DNA from: an uncultured Myxococcales bacterium
GTDB lineage: Bacteria; Myxococcota_A; UBA9042
Assembly: GCA_903842345.1 (NCBI GenBank)
Contig: CAIMLR010000042.1
Span: 176,103-240,102, forward strand
Length of the DNA: 64,000 bases
Reading direction: 5' to 3'
Under the pieces are notes generated by a model that worked only from the letters and a program-made list of their open reading frames with translations, was not told where the DNA came from and did no database searches. Made by a program: the position numbers and the translations under genes. The first letter of the stretch is position 1. Every line of letters begins with the position of its first letter. Below are positions 34,637 through 44,534 of this stretch, in pieces.

Positions 34637-36589
34637 ATGGCGCAGACGCAGCGGCGGTGGATTCCCGAGGCGATTTGGCGCAAGTTGCCCCTGCTGTTCG
34701 CCGTCGCCTATGGCGCGGGCTTCAAGCTGCTCTACCGCACGCTGGGTCCGGGGACCGAGAGCCTGGCGACCGTTGTCGTGCTGCTGGCGGCCAGTCAGGG
34801 CGGCCTGCTCGCCGGCTTGGGCGTCGCCGCGGCTTGCGTGGCGCTGCACACGGTCGTCGGTTCGCTCCAGCTCGGGATTCCCTGGTCCGCGTGGCTGCAA
34901 GGCGGTCAGCTTGCCACCGCGATGGGACTGCTGCTTGTCGGCGCCGTCGTTGGCCGGCTGCGCGACTTGCGCGTGCAGTTGGACGCGGAGATCGCGGCGC
35001 GCAAGGACTCGGAAATCCAGCTGCGCGCCGCCCAGGAAGTCGCAGAGACCGCCAATCGCGCCAAGGGCGAATTCCTCGCGCGCATGAGCCACGAAATTCG
35101 CACGCCGATGCATGGCGTGCTGGGCGTGACGCAAGTACTGTTGGAGACGCCACTGTCACCAGATCAACGGCAATACGTTGACATGATTCAGGGATCTGGC
35201 GAACTGCTGCTGGCGATCATCAACGACATCCTCGATTTTTCCAAGATTGAAGCCGGCAAGATGGAGCTGGAGGAAAGCGAGTTTGAGCTGCTCCCGGTGC
35301 TCCGCGAGTCGCTCGAGCTGGTGGCGATGACGGCGCGGCAAAAAGGCCTGGAAGTCGCGCTTGACGTGCCCGCGGAGTTGCCGCCGTGGCTGGTGGGCGA
35401 CGCCGTGCGGCTGCGGCAGGTCCTCATCAACCTGCTGGGCAACGCGACCAAGTTCACGGAGCGCGGGAGCATCGTCCTGCGGGCGCGGACTGCGGCGGGG
35501 ACGCCGGGCCACGTGCGGCTGCGCCTGGAAGTGCAGGATACCGGTATCGGCATTGAGCCGGCGATCCTCGGCAAGGCGTTCGAGCCGTTCACGCAAGCCG
35601 ACGCCTCCACGACGCGGGTCTATGGCGGGACCGGGCTGGGACTGGCGATCAGCAGCCAGCTCGTCGCGCTGATGGGCGGGCGTCTACAGTGCCAGAGCGA
35701 GCCGGAGCGCGGCAGCACGTTCTTCTTTGAGGTTGAACTGGCGGTACCCGAGGCCGCGCCGCTCAACAACGCGCCGCCTTCGAACCTGCCGCCGACGGAA
35801 ACAGTGGCCGGGCGCGTGTTGGTGGCCGAGGACAACCGCATCAATCAGGTCATCACGACGCGGCTGCTGGAAACGCTGGGCGTGAGCGTCGATGTGGTCG
35901 CGGACGGCGCGGCGGCGGTGCTGGCGGTGCAGCGCACGCACTACGACGTCGTGCTGCTGGATTGCCAGATGCCCGTGCTGGACGGCTACGCTGCGGCGGC
36001 ACAGATTCGCGCGGCGGAGGCGCCGGGGCGGCACTTGCCGATGCTGGCGTTGACGGCGTCCGTCCTGGCGGAGGACCACGAGCGGGCGCGCGCGGCGGGC
36101 GTGGACGCCGTGCTCGTCAAGCCGCTGCGGGCCGATGACCTGCGTCAAGCGGTGCTGCGCTACCTGCCGCGGGTGCGGCGCATCAGCCAGGCGATCCAGC
36201 TGCCGATTCCGTCGACGGAACTGCCCGTGCTGGAAGTGGCCACGTTGGCGGACCTGAAGCGCGCTGGCGGCTTGCAGACCGTGCATGCCGTCGTGGCGAT
36301 CTTTGCGGAGGCGGCCGCGCAAACGCGCGCGGAGCTGGGGGCGGCGTCGCGCGATCGGGAGGCGCTGGCGCTGCTGGCCCACCGCCAGCGCGGGACCGCG
36401 GCCTGTGTCGGCGCGCGGCGGCTGGCGGCGAGCCTCTCGCAGCTGGAGACCATCGCGCGGTCGGCGACGGATGGGGAAATCGACGCCGCGCTGACCCGCG
36501 TGGACCGCGAAACGGAAGCGGCGCTGCGGGTGCTGGCGCGCTACCGGAACGCGGATTCAGCGGCCTTTGTCGCCAGCCCGGTACACTGA
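34637..36589 (+). CDS. Hybrid sensor histidine kinase with REC and HPt domains
   Basis: A 650-residue membrane kinase. Residues about 15-110 hold three or four hydrophobic helices with little periplasmic loop, followed by a coiled coil. HisKA has the phospho-acceptor His152 (MSHEIRTPMHGVL). The ATPase shows NLLGNATKFTERG, DTGIGI and GGTGLGLAI. The receiver has VAEDNRIN and phospho-Asp442 in LLDCQMPVLDG. The C-terminal HPt-like domain has His582 in LAHRQRGTAACVGA. It thus carries a full His-Asp-His relay and could pass phosphate to the REC of the kinase encoded just upstream. There is no cognate stand-alone regulator nearby. Confidence 0.92.
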   Translation: MAQTQRRWIPEAIWRKLPLLFAVAYGAGFKLLYRTLGPGTESLATVVVLLAASQGGLLAGLGVAAACVALHTVVGSLQLGIPWSAWLQGGQLATAMGLLLVGAVVGRLRDLRVQLDAEIAARKDSEIQLRAAQEVAETANRAKGEFLARMSHEIRTPMHGVLGVTQVLLETPLSPDQRQYVDMIQGSGELLLAIINDILDFSKIEAGKMELEESEFELLPVLRESLELVAMTARQKGLEVALDVPAELPPWLVGDAVRLRQVLINLLGNATKFTERGSIVLRARTAAGTPGHVRLRLEVQDTGIGIEPAILGKAFEPFTQADASTTRVYGGTGLGLAISSQLVALMGGRLQCQSEPERGSTFFFEVELAVPEAAPLNNAPPSNLPPTETVAGRVLVAEDNRINQVITTRLLETLGVSVDVVADGAAAVLAVQRTHYDVVLLDCQMPVLDGYAAAAQIRAAEAPGRHLPMLALTASVLAEDHERARAAGVDAVLVKPLRADDLRQAVLRYLPRVRRISQAIQLPIPSTELPVLEVATLADLKRAGGLQTVHAVVAIFAEAAAQTRAELGAASRDREALALLAHRQRGTAACVGARRLAASLSQLETIARSATDGEIDAALTRVDRETEAALRVLARYRNADSAAFVASPVH

Positions 36590-36608
36590 GCGCGGGCGTT
36601 CGCGAACC

Positions 36609-37199
36609 TTACTGCGCCTTGCCGGCGACGTGGATCTTCAGCACCACGCCTTCGCGGATGAGGTCGTCTTCCTTGCCGGCGTACGAGATACCGAAATCCT
36701 TGCGGTTGATCGTGAACTCGGCGTCGCCCTTCACATCCTTGCCGGCCAACGTCACGGTCGCCGGGAACTCGACCTGCTTGGTCACGCCGTGCAAGGTCAG
36801 GTTGCCGGTGATCTTCACGCCGCCGCCGTCCGCCTTGATCGACGAGGACTTGAACGCCGCGGTCGCGAACTTGGCGACGTCAAAGAAGTCCGGGCTCTTC
36901 AGGTGTTCCAGCAGCTTGGGCGTCCAGGCGTTGGCGGTGGCGACGTCCACTTCAACGGAGTCGGTCTGCACAGTGAATTCGAGCTTGCCACCGACGGCCT
37001 TGCCGTCCTTCAGCTCAACGTGGCCATTCCACGTCTTGAAGTTGCCGACGTGCTGGCCGGTCACCTTGCTGCCGACAAAACCGATGGTGCCGGTCAGCGG
37101 AATCGCGGCCGCGGCGGGCTTGGCCTTGTCAGCGGCAAAAGCGGTGAACGGTGCGGCCGCGACGGCAAACGAGAGAACGAGGGAAGCAAAAGTACGCAT
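36609..37199 (-). CDS. YceI-family periplasmic lipid-binding protein
   Basis: A 196-residue exported protein with signal MRTFASLVLSFAVAAAPFTAFA. The lipocalin-like YceI fold shows IGFVGSKVTGQHVGNFKTWNG, the FTVQTDSVEVD strand, HLKSPDFFDVAKFATAAFKS, LTLHGVTKQVEFPATVTL and FTINRKDFGIS. YceI proteins bind isoprenoids or other lipids in the periplasm. ATG 37199 has TTGGAG 6 bases upstream. A promoter is seen at 37276-37304. No cytochrome b561, often next to yceI, is present. Confidence 0.9.
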   Translation of the reverse strand: MRTFASLVLSFAVAAAPFTAFAADKAKPAAAAIPLTGTIGFVGSKVTGQHVGNFKTWNGHVELKDGKAVGGKLEFTVQTDSVEVDVATANAWTPKLLEHLKSPDFFDVAKFATAAFKSSSIKADGGGVKITGNLTLHGVTKQVEFPATVTLAGKDVKGDAEFTINRKDFGISYAGKEDDLIREGVVLKIHVAGKAQ

Positions 37200-37275
37200 T
37201 GTAAACTCCAAGGTTGGCCAAGGGCCGGGAACTGGATGGGCGCCAGCGAAACCCACACTGGGTGCCGGCTCGATT

Positions 37276-37304
37276 AAAGTAGCGCCCAGCCGCGAGAGGC
37301 ACAA
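37276..37304 (-). promoter_or_regulatory. Probable yceI promoter
   Basis: On the minus strand TTGTGC (37304-37299), 17 bp, then TACTTT (37281-37276), about 75 bp before the yceI start. Confidence 0.4.
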
Positions 37305-37473
37305 TACCGATTCCATAGACAACACTGTTCACGTGTGGAGACAATGAACAACACTTGCCCGGGAATGGAACGGCGAATCCGCCATGACCCAAGCCGTCCC
37401 GGGAGTTGATTCAGCGGCGCAACCGAGTACGCTGGCGGGCGCGCGATCAGCGGTTTTGCGCCTACGGAGTGCC

Positions 37474-39687
37474 ATGTTCGCATCGCGTCGTCATCTGCTC
37501 CTGGCCGGTCTGTGCGGGATGTTGGCGTGCGCGCCGCAGCAAAGCGAGGACGTGGCCGATGCCGCCGCTGACGCCAGCGCCGACGCCGAAGGCCTGGATT
37601 TTGGCGCCGGCAAGGACGCGCCCGACGTTGCGCCTGTGGATGTTGTGGACGCCGTGCAACCGGCGGATGCGGATGCAGCTGCAGATGCCGCAACCGACGC
37701 GGTCGTCGACGTGCTGACCGATGCCGGCGCTGATGCAGATGCGCTTGTGGATGCCGTCAGTGACGCCGCAGTCGTCGATGTTGCGCCCGACAGCGGACCG
37801 GACAGTGGAACCGACGCGATTGCCGATGTGACAAGCGCGGACTGCGGCGCGGCGCCCCAGCTCTGCACCACGCCGTTTGCATACACGGGCGACGGCTCAG
37901 AGGCGAGCGTCGAATTGCGCGGCAGCTTCAACGGCTGGAAGACCGGCATCCCGCTGACCGCGAGCGGCACGGACTGGAGCGTCAACGCGGACATGCCCTA
38001 CGGCCAGAGCGTCGAGTACAAGTTCCATGTGCAGAAGCTGGGCGGCGGCGACGCCTGGCTCGCCGATCCGACCAACCCGCAGAAAGTGACGGACAGCACC
38101 GGGAACACCAATTCCCTGCTGGCGGCGCAGACGTGTGACCCGTGGGTCTGCGGCAAACTGCAGACCGTGTGCGGCATCGACGCCAAGCCCACGGCCTTCG
38201 ACTGGCACGACGGCGTCATGTATTTCGTCTTCGTCGACCGGTTCCTGGACGGCGACACCAGCAACAACGGCAGCGTCACCGGCGTCGCGCCGATCGCGGG
38301 CTGGAATGGCGGCGACTGGGCCGGCGTCACGCAGAAAATCAACGCAGGCTACTTCACCGACCTCGGCGTCAACGTCCTGTGGCTGACCGTGCCGCTCGAT
38401 CCGACCGACGCGCTGGAACTCGGCGACGACGGCCAGAAGTACTCCGGTTATCACGGCTACTGGCCGCGCGATCGCGACAAGCCCAACGGTCATTTTGGCA
38501 CGATGGCGGAGCTGCAGGCGCTCGTGCAAGCCGCGCACGTCATGGGCATCCAAATCGTCCTCGACTACGCGATGAATCATGTGCACACAAGCTCGCCGGT
38601 GTGGCAGCAGCACCAGAGCGACGGCTGGTTCCACGGCCTCTCCGTCCAGGGCCAAAACTGCACGTGCGGCGCAAGCGTCTGTCCGTGGGACGGCCCGTCG
38701 GGTCTGTATTGCTGGTTCACAACCTACCTGCCGGACTTCAATTTTCTCAACACGGACGCGCGCAAAGCCTCGATTGACAATGTGATTTGGTGGCTCCAGC
38801 AATCGGGCGCGGACGGCTTGCGATTGGACGCGATCAAGCACGTGGAAGGCGCGTGGCTGACCGACCTGCGCGCGCGGCTGCTGACGGACGTGGAACCGCT
38901 GCGGCAGCAGCACATCTGGCTGGTGGGCGAGACGTTCTCTGGCGATCAAACGTTCGTGAAGTCGTTTGTCGACCCGTGCACCAAGCTGGACGGTCAATTC
39001 GACTTCGCCGAACGGGCGACGCTGGACAGCACCGTGCTGCTGCGTCAGGGCAAGATGACCGATCTGGAGAAATTCCTCGACGGCAACGACGGGTTCTTTG
39101 GCGCGGACGCGATCATGTCCACGTTCACCGGCAACCACGACCTCCCGCGCACCATCCACATGGCGGAAGACACGCCGATCTGGGCGGACGTCTGGGCCAA
39201 CGGCAAAGACAAGGCGTGGACCAACCAGCCCGGGCAGCCCGCCGGCACGAGCGCGTACGAGCGCATGAGCGTGGCGATGGCCGTACTGATGACCAACCGC
39301 GGCGTGCCGCTCATCTACTACGGCGACGAGGTCGGCATGGCGGGCGCGGGCGACCCCGACAATCGCCGGCCCATGCAGTGGAGCGCCTACAACGCCGGGC
39401 AGAACCTGCTGCTGACGCGGATGAAGGCGCTGGGGCAGGCGCGGAAGAATCATGTGGCGCTGCGCAAGGGCACGCGCAAGACGCTGTGGATTACGCCGGA
39501 GGCGTGGCTCTACCAGATGACGACGGCGGCCGACACGGTCGTCGTGGCGATCAACCGCAGTGACGCGCCGGTAAGCCTCGGCGGGCTGCCGACTGGCACG
39601 TGGCAGGACCTGCTGGGCGGCGCGGACGTGACGGCGCCCAACGTGGCGATCCCGCCGCGCGGGGTCAGGGTGCTGGTGAAGAAGTAG
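37474..39687 (+). CDS. GH13 alpha-amylase-family lipoprotein
   Basis: A 737-residue surface glycosidase. The signal SRRHLLLAGLCGMLACA carries the lipobox MLAC. It is followed by about 90 Asp/Ala/Val-rich residues, a spacer typical of Myxococcota lipoproteins. A starch-binding-like E-set domain follows (SVELRGSFNGWKTG... YKFHVQKLG). The barrel has the GH13 regions: DYAMNHV, GLRLDAIKH (nucleophile Asp452), LVGETF (acid/base Glu486) and FTGNHDLPR (Asp556). It should act on alpha-1,4-glucans. ATG 37474 is preceded by GGAG at 4 bases. Its 3' end overlaps the convergent membrane-protein gene by 23 bp. Confidence 0.92.
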   Translation: MFASRRHLLLAGLCGMLACAPQQSEDVADAAADASADAEGLDFGAGKDAPDVAPVDVVDAVQPADADAAADAATDAVVDVLTDAGADADALVDAVSDAAVVDVAPDSGPDSGTDAIADVTSADCGAAPQLCTTPFAYTGDGSEASVELRGSFNGWKTGIPLTASGTDWSVNADMPYGQSVEYKFHVQKLGGGDAWLADPTNPQKVTDSTGNTNSLLAAQTCDPWVCGKLQTVCGIDAKPTAFDWHDGVMYFVFVDRFLDGDTSNNGSVTGVAPIAGWNGGDWAGVTQKINAGYFTDLGVNVLWLTVPLDPTDALELGDDGQKYSGYHGYWPRDRDKPNGHFGTMAELQALVQAAHVMGIQIVLDYAMNHVHTSSPVWQQHQSDGWFHGLSVQGQNCTCGASVCPWDGPSGLYCWFTTYLPDFNFLNTDARKASIDNVIWWLQQSGADGLRLDAIKHVEGAWLTDLRARLLTDVEPLRQQHIWLVGETFSGDQTFVKSFVDPCTKLDGQFDFAERATLDSTVLLRQGKMTDLEKFLDGNDGFFGADAIMSTFTGNHDLPRTIHMAEDTPIWADVWANGKDKAWTNQPGQPAGTSAYERMSVAMAVLMTNRGVPLIYYGDEVGMAGAGDPDNRRPMQWSAYNAGQNLLLTRMKALGQARKNHVALRKGTRKTLWITPEAWLYQMTTAADTVVVAINRSDAPVSLGGLPTGTWQDLLGGADVTAPNVAIPPRGVRVLVKK

Positions 39688-41179
39688 CCGGCGCCTTGGG
39701 CTTCCAAATCCACTCCGGGCGCACCTGCCAGCCGGACTTTTTGCGCAACAACTGCGGCGGCAAATCAAACTGCTCCACGCGGTCGTAGGCGTCCGCCAGG
39801 CCGATCTGCAGCAGCGTGAACCCGCGCGTCGTTTTGCTGGACGTGATGATCGTCGGCCACGCGTGGCGGGCAAGCGCGGCGCGCACGGCGATCGGCCCCA
39901 ACGGCAGCGGGCAGCCTGGGTGGATCAGGTCCCACAGGGCAATCAGCGGCAGGCTCGGCTTCTTGCCCGCTTGCGCCGGAACCCATGGAAATTCTGGCAT
40001 GAAAACGTCACCGTCCAGCGCAGCGACAAGCTTGACCAACTGCGCGTGCGCGGCGCGATCCTGCGGATCAGGCGCGAATCTGCCCACGTCCCACAGGCCC
40101 GCGGCGGTCTGGACGAGCAGGAACAGCGTCGCGATCGGCGCGAGCCAAAGATGCAGACGCGGGCGCTGGTTCGCGGCCGCGAGCGCCGTGTTGAGCAGCA
40201 GGCCAACGCCCAGCGTCGCCGCCCAGAAGCCGGGAATCATCACGTTGACCGCGCCGCCAAAGTGCGCGCGCATCACGCCCGCGACAAGCACGACCGTCGC
40301 GAGCACCGCAGGCCAGTAGGCATCCGCGAGCCGCAAACGCCGCGCCAGCCACACCGCCAAGCCGAGCGCGAGGACGTAAGCGACTGGCGCCGAACGGAAA
40401 ATTTCCAGCGGTGCTTCCGTGAAAAAGCGATGCCAGAGCATGGGGTGCGACGCCGGGACCGCGAGGATGTACGTCAGGTAGTAGCCGTGGGAAATGACCT
40501 GCTGCCACACAACAAACGCCAGCGCTGGCAGCGCCGCCCAGAGGGTGAAGTGAAGAGCCGGCCGCCAGCCGCGCGCCAGCAGGAGCCAGAGCGCGATCGG
40601 CAGGCCGAGCAGCGCGGCGTTCTGCTTGGTGGCAAAGGCCGCGCAGAGGAGCAGCCCGCCCACCGCGCGCTGCCACGGCTTGTCCTGCCGCGCCGCCAGC
40701 AACGCCCAAGTGGTCAAACCGAGGCTCAGCCCGTCGTTGCGGACGACGTCAAAATAGCCGCCGGCGTCGTCGTAGCAGCTCAGGAACACCGCAACGGTGC
40801 CGAGCGCGATGCCCCAGGGCGCGCGACTTTGCCGCAGGACGATCACCATCGCCGCCGCCGCCGCCATGCCGCAGAGCGAAACTGCGCGGCCCACGGCGTA
40901 GGACGGCTCGCCCAGCCAGCTCAGCAGCAGCGGGTACAACGGCTGGTAGATGTACGGAATGAACGTCTCCGACGGTGGCACGTAGAGCCCGAGGCCGTGG
41001 CGCAAACGGTCGACGTGCACGAGCATGCCGCCTTCCATCCACTCCAAATCAGCGGGAAAGTCCAAGCGCGCGGCGACGGTGGCGGCCAGGTTGGTGGCGC
41101 TCAGGACCAGCGCGCTGACGCCGAGCAGGACGCTGGCCAGCGTGAGCAGGCGTGGCCATTTCGCGGCGTTGTCGGTCAT
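39665..41179 (-). CDS. Polytopic membrane protein, glycosyltransferase GT39/GT87-like
   Basis: A 504-residue inner-membrane protein with about 10 transmembrane helices (LTLASVLLGVSALVLSATNLAATV at the N-terminus, then WALLAARQDK and LHFTLWAALPALAFVVWQQV regions). The first loop, DLEWMEGGMLVHVDRLRHGLGLYVPPSETFIPYIYQPLYPLLLS, holds acidic residues as in the GT-C lipid-linked glycosyltransferase fold. The C-terminal soluble part reads like a periplasmic domain. It probably transfers sugar from a polyprenyl phosphate, but the donor and acceptor are unknown. ATG 41179 has no strong ribosome binding site. Confidence 0.7.
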   Translation of the reverse strand: MTDNAAKWPRLLTLASVLLGVSALVLSATNLAATVAARLDFPADLEWMEGGMLVHVDRLRHGLGLYVPPSETFIPYIYQPLYPLLLSWLGEPSYAVGRAVSLCGMAAAAAMVIVLRQSRAPWGIALGTVAVFLSCYDDAGGYFDVVRNDGLSLGLTTWALLAARQDKPWQRAVGGLLLCAAFATKQNAALLGLPIALWLLLARGWRPALHFTLWAALPALAFVVWQQVISHGYYLTYILAVPASHPMLWHRFFTEAPLEIFRSAPVAYVLALGLAVWLARRLRLADAYWPAVLATVVLVAGVMRAHFGGAVNVMIPGFWAATLGVGLLLNTALAAANQRPRLHLWLAPIATLFLLVQTAAGLWDVGRFAPDPQDRAAHAQLVKLVAALDGDVFMPEFPWVPAQAGKKPSLPLIALWDLIHPGCPLPLGPIAVRAALARHAWPTIITSSKTTRGFTLLQIGLADAYDRVEQFDLPPQLLRKKSGWQVRPEWIWKPKAPATSSPAP

Positions 41180-41387
41180 GGTTGGGCGGACTCGGGGACG
41201 GCGACGCGCCCGCAGGCAAGTCTGACTGCCAGCGGAATCCCCGTCAAGCGCGGCTTTTCCACGCAAATTCAGAAGCTTGATGCGGTGCGGTCGGCCATCG
41301 AACTGCGCGCCCCTGTGCGCGTGACCTTGCGGTTCCGCACCGGTCTTTGCCACAATCCGCGCGCCGTTTCCCCGGCCAGGAGTCGCC

Positions 41388-42332
41388 ATGCGCAGTTTCT
41401 ATCCGCCGATTGCCGCCTACGACGCCGGCCGCCTCGCGGTTTCTCCTTTGCACACGCTGTATTACGAACAATGCGGCAATCCCCGCGGCAAGCCCGTCGT
41501 CTTCATCCACGGCGGTCCAGGCGGCGGCTGCGACGCGTGGCACCGGCAGTTCTTTGACCCAGCGCGCTATCGCATCGTGCTGTTTGACCAGCGCGGCTGC
41601 GGCCGATCCACGCCGCACGCGGAGCTGCGCGACAACACGACCTGGGACCTCGTTGAGGACATGGAAAAGCTGCGCGCCCACCTCGGCATCGGCCGCTGGC
41701 AGGTCTTTGGCGGCTCCTGGGGTTCGACGCTGGCACTTGCCTACGCCGAGGCGCATCCCGATCACGTGACCGAGCTGGTGCTGCGCGGCATCTTCCTCAT
41801 CCGGCGCGCGGAGCTGGAGTGGTTCTATCAGGAAGGCGCGAGCTGGATTTATCCGGACGCGTGGGACCAGTACCTTGCGGCGATTCCGGAGGTGGAGCGC
41901 GGCGATCTGATGGGCGCCTACTACCGCCGGCTGACACATCCGGACCGCGCGGTGCAGTTGGCGGCGGCCAAGGCGTGGAGCATCTGGGAAGGCGCGACGA
42001 GCCGGCTCTACACCGATCCCGCAATGCTGCACCACTACGCGGAGGATGACTTCGCGCTCGCGTTTGCCCGCATCGAGGCGCACTACTTCGTCAACGGCGC
42101 GTGGTTCCAGACGGACGACCAACTGCTGCGCCATGTCGACAAGATCCGGCACATCCCGTGCGTGATCGTGCAGGGCCGCTATGACGTGGTGTGCCCGCTG
42201 CGCTCCGCGTGGGACCTCGCCAAGGCGTGGCCGGAAGCCAAGCTGGAGATCATCGCGGACGCCGGTCACTCGGCGCTGGAAGCGGGGATCGTCGACAAGC
42301 TGATCGCGGCGACCGACGCGTTTGCCGCGTAG
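41388..42332 (+). CDS. pip: Prolyl aminopeptidase (proline iminopeptidase)
   Basis: A 314-residue alpha/beta-hydrolase that removes N-terminal Pro. Motifs: FIHGGPGGGCD (oxyanion region), DQRGCGRSTPHA, the nucleophile elbow GGSWGSTLALAYA, and GRYDVVCPLRSAWDLAKAWPEA with a catalytic Asp before the His in DAGHSALE. These match the S33 proline iminopeptidase family closely. No signal peptide, so it is cytoplasmic. It diverges from the membrane-protein gene. Confidence 0.95.
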   Translation: MRSFYPPIAAYDAGRLAVSPLHTLYYEQCGNPRGKPVVFIHGGPGGGCDAWHRQFFDPARYRIVLFDQRGCGRSTPHAELRDNTTWDLVEDMEKLRAHLGIGRWQVFGGSWGSTLALAYAEAHPDHVTELVLRGIFLIRRAELEWFYQEGASWIYPDAWDQYLAAIPEVERGDLMGAYYRRLTHPDRAVQLAAAKAWSIWEGATSRLYTDPAMLHHYAEDDFALAFARIEAHYFVNGAWFQTDDQLLRHVDKIRHIPCVIVQGRYDVVCPLRSAWDLAKAWPEAKLEIIADAGHSALEAGIVDKLIAATDAFAA

Positions 42333-42335
42333 GCG

Positions 42336-43358
42336 TTACTCCGGTTTGCCCTCGTCGCCTTCAATCGGCGGCAGGTCCGCCACGCTGCCGTCGACCGGCA
42401 ACGTCAGCAACTCGCGGGCATACCGCTGCTCCTCCGGCGAGCCATGCGCGTACAGCTGCAGGAGCGCGTCCACCTGCGCCTCGCGCGCCCGCGCCGTCTG
42501 GCCAAAGCCGTCGATGCAGTTGGGCCGATCATCCACCGGGCACGCGATCCGGATGTGAAAATGGTCCGCGTGCGGGCTGGAGTCCCGCGGCTGCACCAGC
42601 ACGTGCATGGCGCGCTCGCGCAGGCTCTGCGGCTCGCGTTCGCGCAGCGCGTAGTCCAGCAGGCGGTTGCGCAGCGGCACGCTGACAAAAACCCACTGCA
42701 CGACGACGTCCGGGTCCGTCAGCCACCGCCGCACGAGCGCCCAGTTGCGCGCAGTGTCGAATTCCCAGCGGCCCGGATCGGGTGAATCGGACAGGCCATT
42801 GTCGTCAAAGTGCACGAAGTTGGCCGGCGCGCTGTCGCTGCCATTGCGGTCAAAAGCAAAGAACAGGACGTCCGCGTCGCGCCCGGAGTTGTGGCTATGG
42901 CTCGGCGCGATGTCGCCGCCGCCTTCCTTGGACAGGTTGCCGAGCTTGAGCGTGGAATGCGGAAAGTCCGCAGCGACCGCCTGCGCGGACCGCTCCAGCA
43001 ACTGCACCAACTCCACGGTCCCCCAGTAAAAGCCGCGGGATCGCGTCTGCGGCAGGATGTGCAACGCGGGCGACTCGGTCAGCGCCTGGCCACCCTGGAG
43101 ATAGCCATTTTGCGCGGTGCCCATGCTGTGACTGTGGCCGCCAACCGCGCGACCAAACCGGCCAACGTAGGCCATCGGCTCGTCAACCGCCGCGAGCAAG
43201 TCGACCTGCGTGTCCTCCAGCGGCAGCGCGATGTTCACGGTCACATCGGCGGTCGGCACAACTGCGGGCACGGGTGCGGGCACGCGCTGGGGCGGCGCCG
43301 GCGGCGGGCGACACGCCAGGAGGTGCAGGCAGAGCAGGAGCGGCGCGCGGTTCTTCAC
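42336..43358 (-). CDS. MepA-like murein endopeptidase lipoprotein
   Basis: A 340-residue lipoprotein (signal APLLLCLHLLACR) with the LAS metallopeptidase signature of penicillin-insensitive murein endopeptidases: GDIAPSHSHNSGRDADVLFF (HxxxxxxD zinc ligands) and SSPHADHFHIRIACP (HxH). MepA cuts D-Ala-mDAP cross-links in peptidoglycan. The N-terminus is Pro-rich after the lipobox. The GTG start (43358) has no clear Shine-Dalgarno. Its stop lies next to the pip stop; the two genes converge. Confidence 0.85.
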   Translation of the reverse strand: MKNRAPLLLCLHLLACRPPPAPPQRVPAPVPAVVPTADVTVNIALPLEDTQVDLLAAVDEPMAYVGRFGRAVGGHSHSMGTAQNGYLQGGQALTESPALHILPQTRSRGFYWGTVELVQLLERSAQAVAADFPHSTLKLGNLSKEGGGDIAPSHSHNSGRDADVLFFAFDRNGSDSAPANFVHFDDNGLSDSPDPGRWEFDTARNWALVRRWLTDPDVVVQWVFVSVPLRNRLLDYALREREPQSLRERAMHVLVQPRDSSPHADHFHIRIACPVDDRPNCIDGFGQTARAREAQVDALLQLYAHGSPEEQRYARELLTLPVDGSVADLPPIEGDEGKPE

Positions 43359-43487
43359 CCGGCCATGCTACGGCGCGGGGTGCGGCGAGGCAAACGGCCG
43401 CGCTTGTGACGCCAGAATGCGCGTAGGATGACGGTGGCGTGACGGCCGCGGGCATGCCAGCATGCGCGGCCAGTTGGGGAGGATGCG

Positions 43488-44513
43488 ATGGCCATGCGAA
43501 AGATGGGACTCGGGATGCTGGCGGTGATGGTGGGCGCGTGGGCGCTGCTGTTGGGCGGCTGCGGCCAAACCGCGACAAGCACGACCGCCGCCGACGTGAG
43601 CGCGGACGCGACCGCGGCTGTCGATGGCGAAAACGCGGATGCGGCAACCGGCGATCCGCGCGTCGTCAAGGTCATGACCTACAACGTCATGTGCCCGTTC
43701 TGCATCAACAGCGATCACCCCGACTGGCCCCAGGACTGGGCCACACGCGTCCCGATGGTGCGCGACACGATCGCGCGATTTGACCCGGATCTTGTCGGCG
43801 TACAGGAAACGTTCACGCCCGATCCCGCCGTCGACATGCTCGGCGACATCACGACGACTGGCGGCGTGTACGAGAGCCTGTTCTACATCAAGCAGCCCAG
43901 CGATCCAGCGACGGCGCTCGGCGACAGCTTTGTCACCTACTCGGACGCGGCGATCCTGTACCGCAAGGCGCGTTTTGACGTGCTCGATCACGGCGTCATC
44001 TGGCTGAGCCCCACGCCGGACATCGCGTTCTCCAACGGTTTTGCCAGCGGCGGCCAGTTTCCGCGGCTGATCTACTGGGCGCGCCTGAAGGACAAATGGG
44101 CGAATCGCACGTTCATCATGGCCAGCACGCACTTTGACAACAACACGCCGAGCCAGAAGCTGTCCGCGCCGCTGGCGTTGGCGCGTTTTGCCAAGATGGC
44201 AGTCAACGATCCGGTGATCTTTGTCGGCGATTTCAACTCGGAGCCGGCCACGGACGCGTATGCGATCCTCAAGAATGGCGCGGACGCCGCAGGCTTCCAC
44301 TTTGCCAACGCCTTTGACCTCGCCGACAAATGGCAGGTGGACAGCAACCGCACGCCCAAGCCAGACTACGACCTCGCGCAGCGCATCGACCACTTCTGGC
44401 TGGCGGGCGCGACGTTCACGGTGCCAGAGTGGCACGTGGATTTGCATGCGTATGGCGACCTGCAGATGTGGCCTTCTGACCACGATCCGATGGTTGCCTG
44501 GGTGCGCTGGTAG
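43488..44513 (+). CDS. Endonuclease/exonuclease/phosphatase-family lipoprotein
   Basis: A 341-residue lipoprotein (signal LAVMVGAWALLLGGCG). The EEP fold shows KVMTYNVMCP, LVGVQETF, STHFDNN, IFVGDFNSEP and WPSDHDPMVAWV with the catalytic His. Members cleave phosphodiester or phosphoester bonds using a metal, and secreted ones include DNases and sphingomyelinases. The substrate cannot be assigned. GGAGG lies 5 bases before the ATG. Confidence 0.88.
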   Translation: MAMRKMGLGMLAVMVGAWALLLGGCGQTATSTTAADVSADATAAVDGENADAATGDPRVVKVMTYNVMCPFCINSDHPDWPQDWATRVPMVRDTIARFDPDLVGVQETFTPDPAVDMLGDITTTGGVYESLFYIKQPSDPATALGDSFVTYSDAAILYRKARFDVLDHGVIWLSPTPDIAFSNGFASGGQFPRLIYWARLKDKWANRTFIMASTHFDNNTPSQKLSAPLALARFAKMAVNDPVIFVGDFNSEPATDAYAILKNGADAAGFHFANAFDLADKWQVDSNRTPKPDYDLAQRIDHFWLAGATFTVPEWHVDLHAYGDLQMWPSDHDPMVAWVRW

Positions 44514-44534
44514 CGATGGGCGGAGGATGACGCA

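Noticed and set aside
37384..37474. Earlier ATG (37384) for the GH13 lipoprotein
   Set aside because: The 30 extra residues lack a signal, whereas ATG 37474 has GGAG upstream and begins the signal peptide.
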